Below, piece after piece: positions 62,859 to 64,000 of a stretch of 64,000 nucleotides of DNA. Under the pieces are notes generated by a model. It saw only the letters and a list, made by a program, of their open reading frames with translations, searched no databases and was not told where the DNA came from. The stretch spans positions 6,014,001 through 6,078,000 of the forward strand of contig NC_017093.1 of assembly GCF_000284295.1 (NCBI RefSeq). The letters run 5' to 3'. Numbering within the stretch: the stretch's first letter is position 1; every line of letters starts with the position of its first letter. Position numbers and translations under genes: made by a program. Source of the stretch: Actinoplanes missouriensis 431. GTDB taxonomy: Bacteria; Actinomycetota; Actinomycetes; Mycobacteriales; Micromonosporaceae.

Positions 62859-64000
62859 CCGTGACCGAAAGTGCTCGTTCGGGGGACGGCCAGGGTGGCG
62901 GGGAGAGCAGGCGCGCTCCGGATCGCCGGGCTGAGGGTTGCCGCGGTCGCCGCGCCGAGCATCACCGCGGCGAGCCCTCCGATCACCGCGACCGGGCTCA
63001 GGACGGTGAGCAGCAGACCCGCGCCGAGCGACGCGACGGGCATGACTCCCCAGGTCAGCGTCGCCCCGGCGCTCATCACCCGGCCCAGCAGGTCGTTCGG
63101 GACGACGAGCGTGGCGTAGCTGAGAATGACCACGTTCCACATCGGGCCGACGAAGGCGCAGAGCGCTCCGACGATCCCGAGCCCGATCGGTCCGGGCGCG
63201 ACGGTGAAGAGTGGGAGCAGCGCGGCCCACACCCAGTTCATGCCGATGATCACGGTGCGCGGGGTGAACAGCCGGTGCAGCCGGGCCGCGGCGAGCGCGC
63301 CGGCCAGCCCTCCGGCGCTGTAGATCCCGAGCATCAGCCCGATCTCGCCGGGCCGGGCGCCGTCCCGCTGGGCGAGCACCACGAGGACCAGCACGAGCGC
63401 CTGGAACACCAGGTTGCTGACCGCGAGCAACCCGAGTGCCGCGCGCACGAACGGGTGCCGCCACGTCCACCGCAGACCGGTCAGCGCGGCCCGCCAGAGG
63501 GGCTCGGCGGGAGCGACGGGCCGGTCCTGCAGGTCGCGCCGGAGGAAGAGCAGGCTCACCGCGGCGATCAGGTAGGAGACCCCGTCGACCAGGAACGGCA
63601 GCGCGCGGTCGACGCCGAAGAGCATTCCGCCGAGCGGCGGGCCGGCCAGGGAGCTGCCGCGGCTGCGGGCTTCGTTGTGGGCGATGGCGGTGGGTACGTC
63701 GGAACCCGTCACGACCCGGGGCAGCGCCGCCCGTTCCGCCAGCCCGAAGAAGACGAAGCAGAGTCCCTGGACGAACACGACGACGCAGAGCTGCGCCGTG
63801 GTCAGCCACCCGGACCAGATCGCGATCGGCACCGTGAGCAGCGTCAGCCCGGCCACGATCTCGCTGATCAGCAGGATGCGCCACCGGTCCCAGCGGTCGA
63901 CGAGCGGCCCGGCCGGCAGGTTGGCGAGCAGGTGCGGCAGCGCACCGGCGGCCCCGACCAGCCCGGCGTCGGCGGGCGAGCCGGTGGTGGTGAGCACGAG
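62855..64000 (-). CDS. MFS transporter, partial (N-terminus beyond window)
   Basis: At least 381 residues of a major facilitator protein; the frame runs off the window, so the first one or two helices are missing. Seen are DAGLVGAAGALPHLLANLPAGPLVDRWDRWRILLISE (motif A region), RSRGSSLAGPPLGGMLFG, LLMLGIYSAGGLAGALAAARL-like spans, FVGPMWNVVILSYATLVVPNDLLGRVMSAG and about ten hydrophobic helices. These features fit the MFS_3/EntS-like group of exporters, often linked to siderophores or macrolides. It lies 35 nt upstream of lexA on the same strand, so read-through into lexA is possible. The substrate is unknown. Confidence 0.88.
   Translation of the reverse strand, partial: LVLTTTGSPADAGLVGAAGALPHLLANLPAGPLVDRWDRWRILLISEIVAGLTLLTVPIAIWSGWLTTAQLCVVVFVQGLCFVFFGLAERAALPRVVTGSDVPTAIAHNEARSRGSSLAGPPLGGMLFGVDRALPFLVDGVSYLIAAVSLLFLRRDLQDRPVAPAEPLWRAALTGLRWTWRHPFVRAALGLLAVSNLVFQALVLVLVVLAQRDGARPGEIGLMLGIYSAGGLAGALAAARLHRLFTPRTVIIGMNWVWAALLPLFTVAPGPIGLGIVGALCAFVGPMWNVVILSYATLVVPNDLLGRVMSAGATLTWGVMPVASLGAGLLLTVLSPVAVIGGLAAVMLGAATAATLSPAIRSAPALPATLAVPRTSTFGHG

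Noticed and set aside
62860-62880. SOS-box-like word CGAAAGTGCTCGTTCG upstream of lexA
   Set aside because: The arms are 8 bp apart instead of 4 and the word lies within the coding end of the upstream MFS gene, so it was not called.
1-64000. tRNA or rRNA genes, insertion sequences, attachment sites
   Set aside because: No tRNA-like clover-leaf, rRNA segment, transposase or integrase motif was recognised by eye; a tRNA scan could still find one that I missed.

Overview
The window is very GC-rich chromosomal DNA with strongly GC-biased third codon positions, frequent GTG/TTG starts and long antisense shadow frames. Its gene content (NsrR-type nitric-oxide sensor with Hmp, Tat-exported PhoX behind a PHO box, actinobacterial-type regulators, DUF6879) points to a filamentous actinomycete, most plausibly Micromonosporaceae (Actinoplanes-like). 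That placement is inference. I saw no rRNA, tRNA, CRISPR array, insertion sequence or phage module.

Left part (1-24.8 kb). A truncated DUF6879 gene is followed by a very large SF1 (COG1112/DUF4011-type) helicase with a C-terminal Vsr-like nuclease domain. A 737-nt intergenic region then holds a precise 56-bp tandem array, a 14-bp array and a perfect inverted repeat. Next come a flavoprotein-methyltransferase fusion with a divergent XRE-cupin regulator, a D-2-hydroxyacid dehydrogenase, a GT39-like membrane glycosyltransferase, PhoX phosphatase with a textbook PHO box, and a DMT transporter. They are followed by an exported arabinan-degrading pair (GH51 + GH43-CBM42), an nsrR-hmp nitric-oxide detoxification operon, and a set of GMC oxidoreductase, Baeyer-Villiger-type monooxygenase and divergent alpha/beta hydrolase that would make a logical alcohol-to-ketone-to-ester-to-acid route.

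Middle part (24.8-44.5 kb). A class III sirtuin overlaps tail-to-tail with an acyl-CoA synthetase. The synthetase ends a four-gene CoA-thioester operon (SDR, amidohydrolase, MaoC, FadD) divergent from a MarR regulator with palindromic operators. Then come a DUF3237-CocE hydrolase-amidase operon with a TetR regulator and palindromic operator, a five-gene oligopeptide-type ABC importer with every gene overlapping the next, a membrane GGDEF-EAL protein with both active sites intact, and a DHA2 MFS exporter with its TetR repressor and two near-identical 21-bp operators.

Right part (44.5-64 kb). A second, shorter paralogue of the large helicase is followed by a ten-gene, almost gapless exopolysaccharide operon with a divergent CapD/WbpM-like 4,6-dehydratase. 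The operon encodes Wzz/tyrosine-kinase-like protein, TylF-type methyltransferase, a split transketolase, two DegT/StrS aminotransferases, one GT2, a GNAT acetyltransferase fused in frame to a PglC/WcaJ-like phosphoglycosyl transferase, a Wzx-type flippase and a Wzy-type polymerase/ligase. Dehydratase, aminotransferase, acetyltransferase and phosphoglycosyl transferase together look like a bacillosamine-type route feeding lipid-linked glycan assembly. A LexA-family repressor and a truncated MFS transporter close the window.

The most interesting items are the two paralogous helicase-nuclease giants whose nuclease motifs look degenerate, the iteron-like 56-bp array beside one of them, the GNAT-phosphoglycosyl transferase fusion with a compositionally odd linker, and the split transketolase inside the glycan operon.
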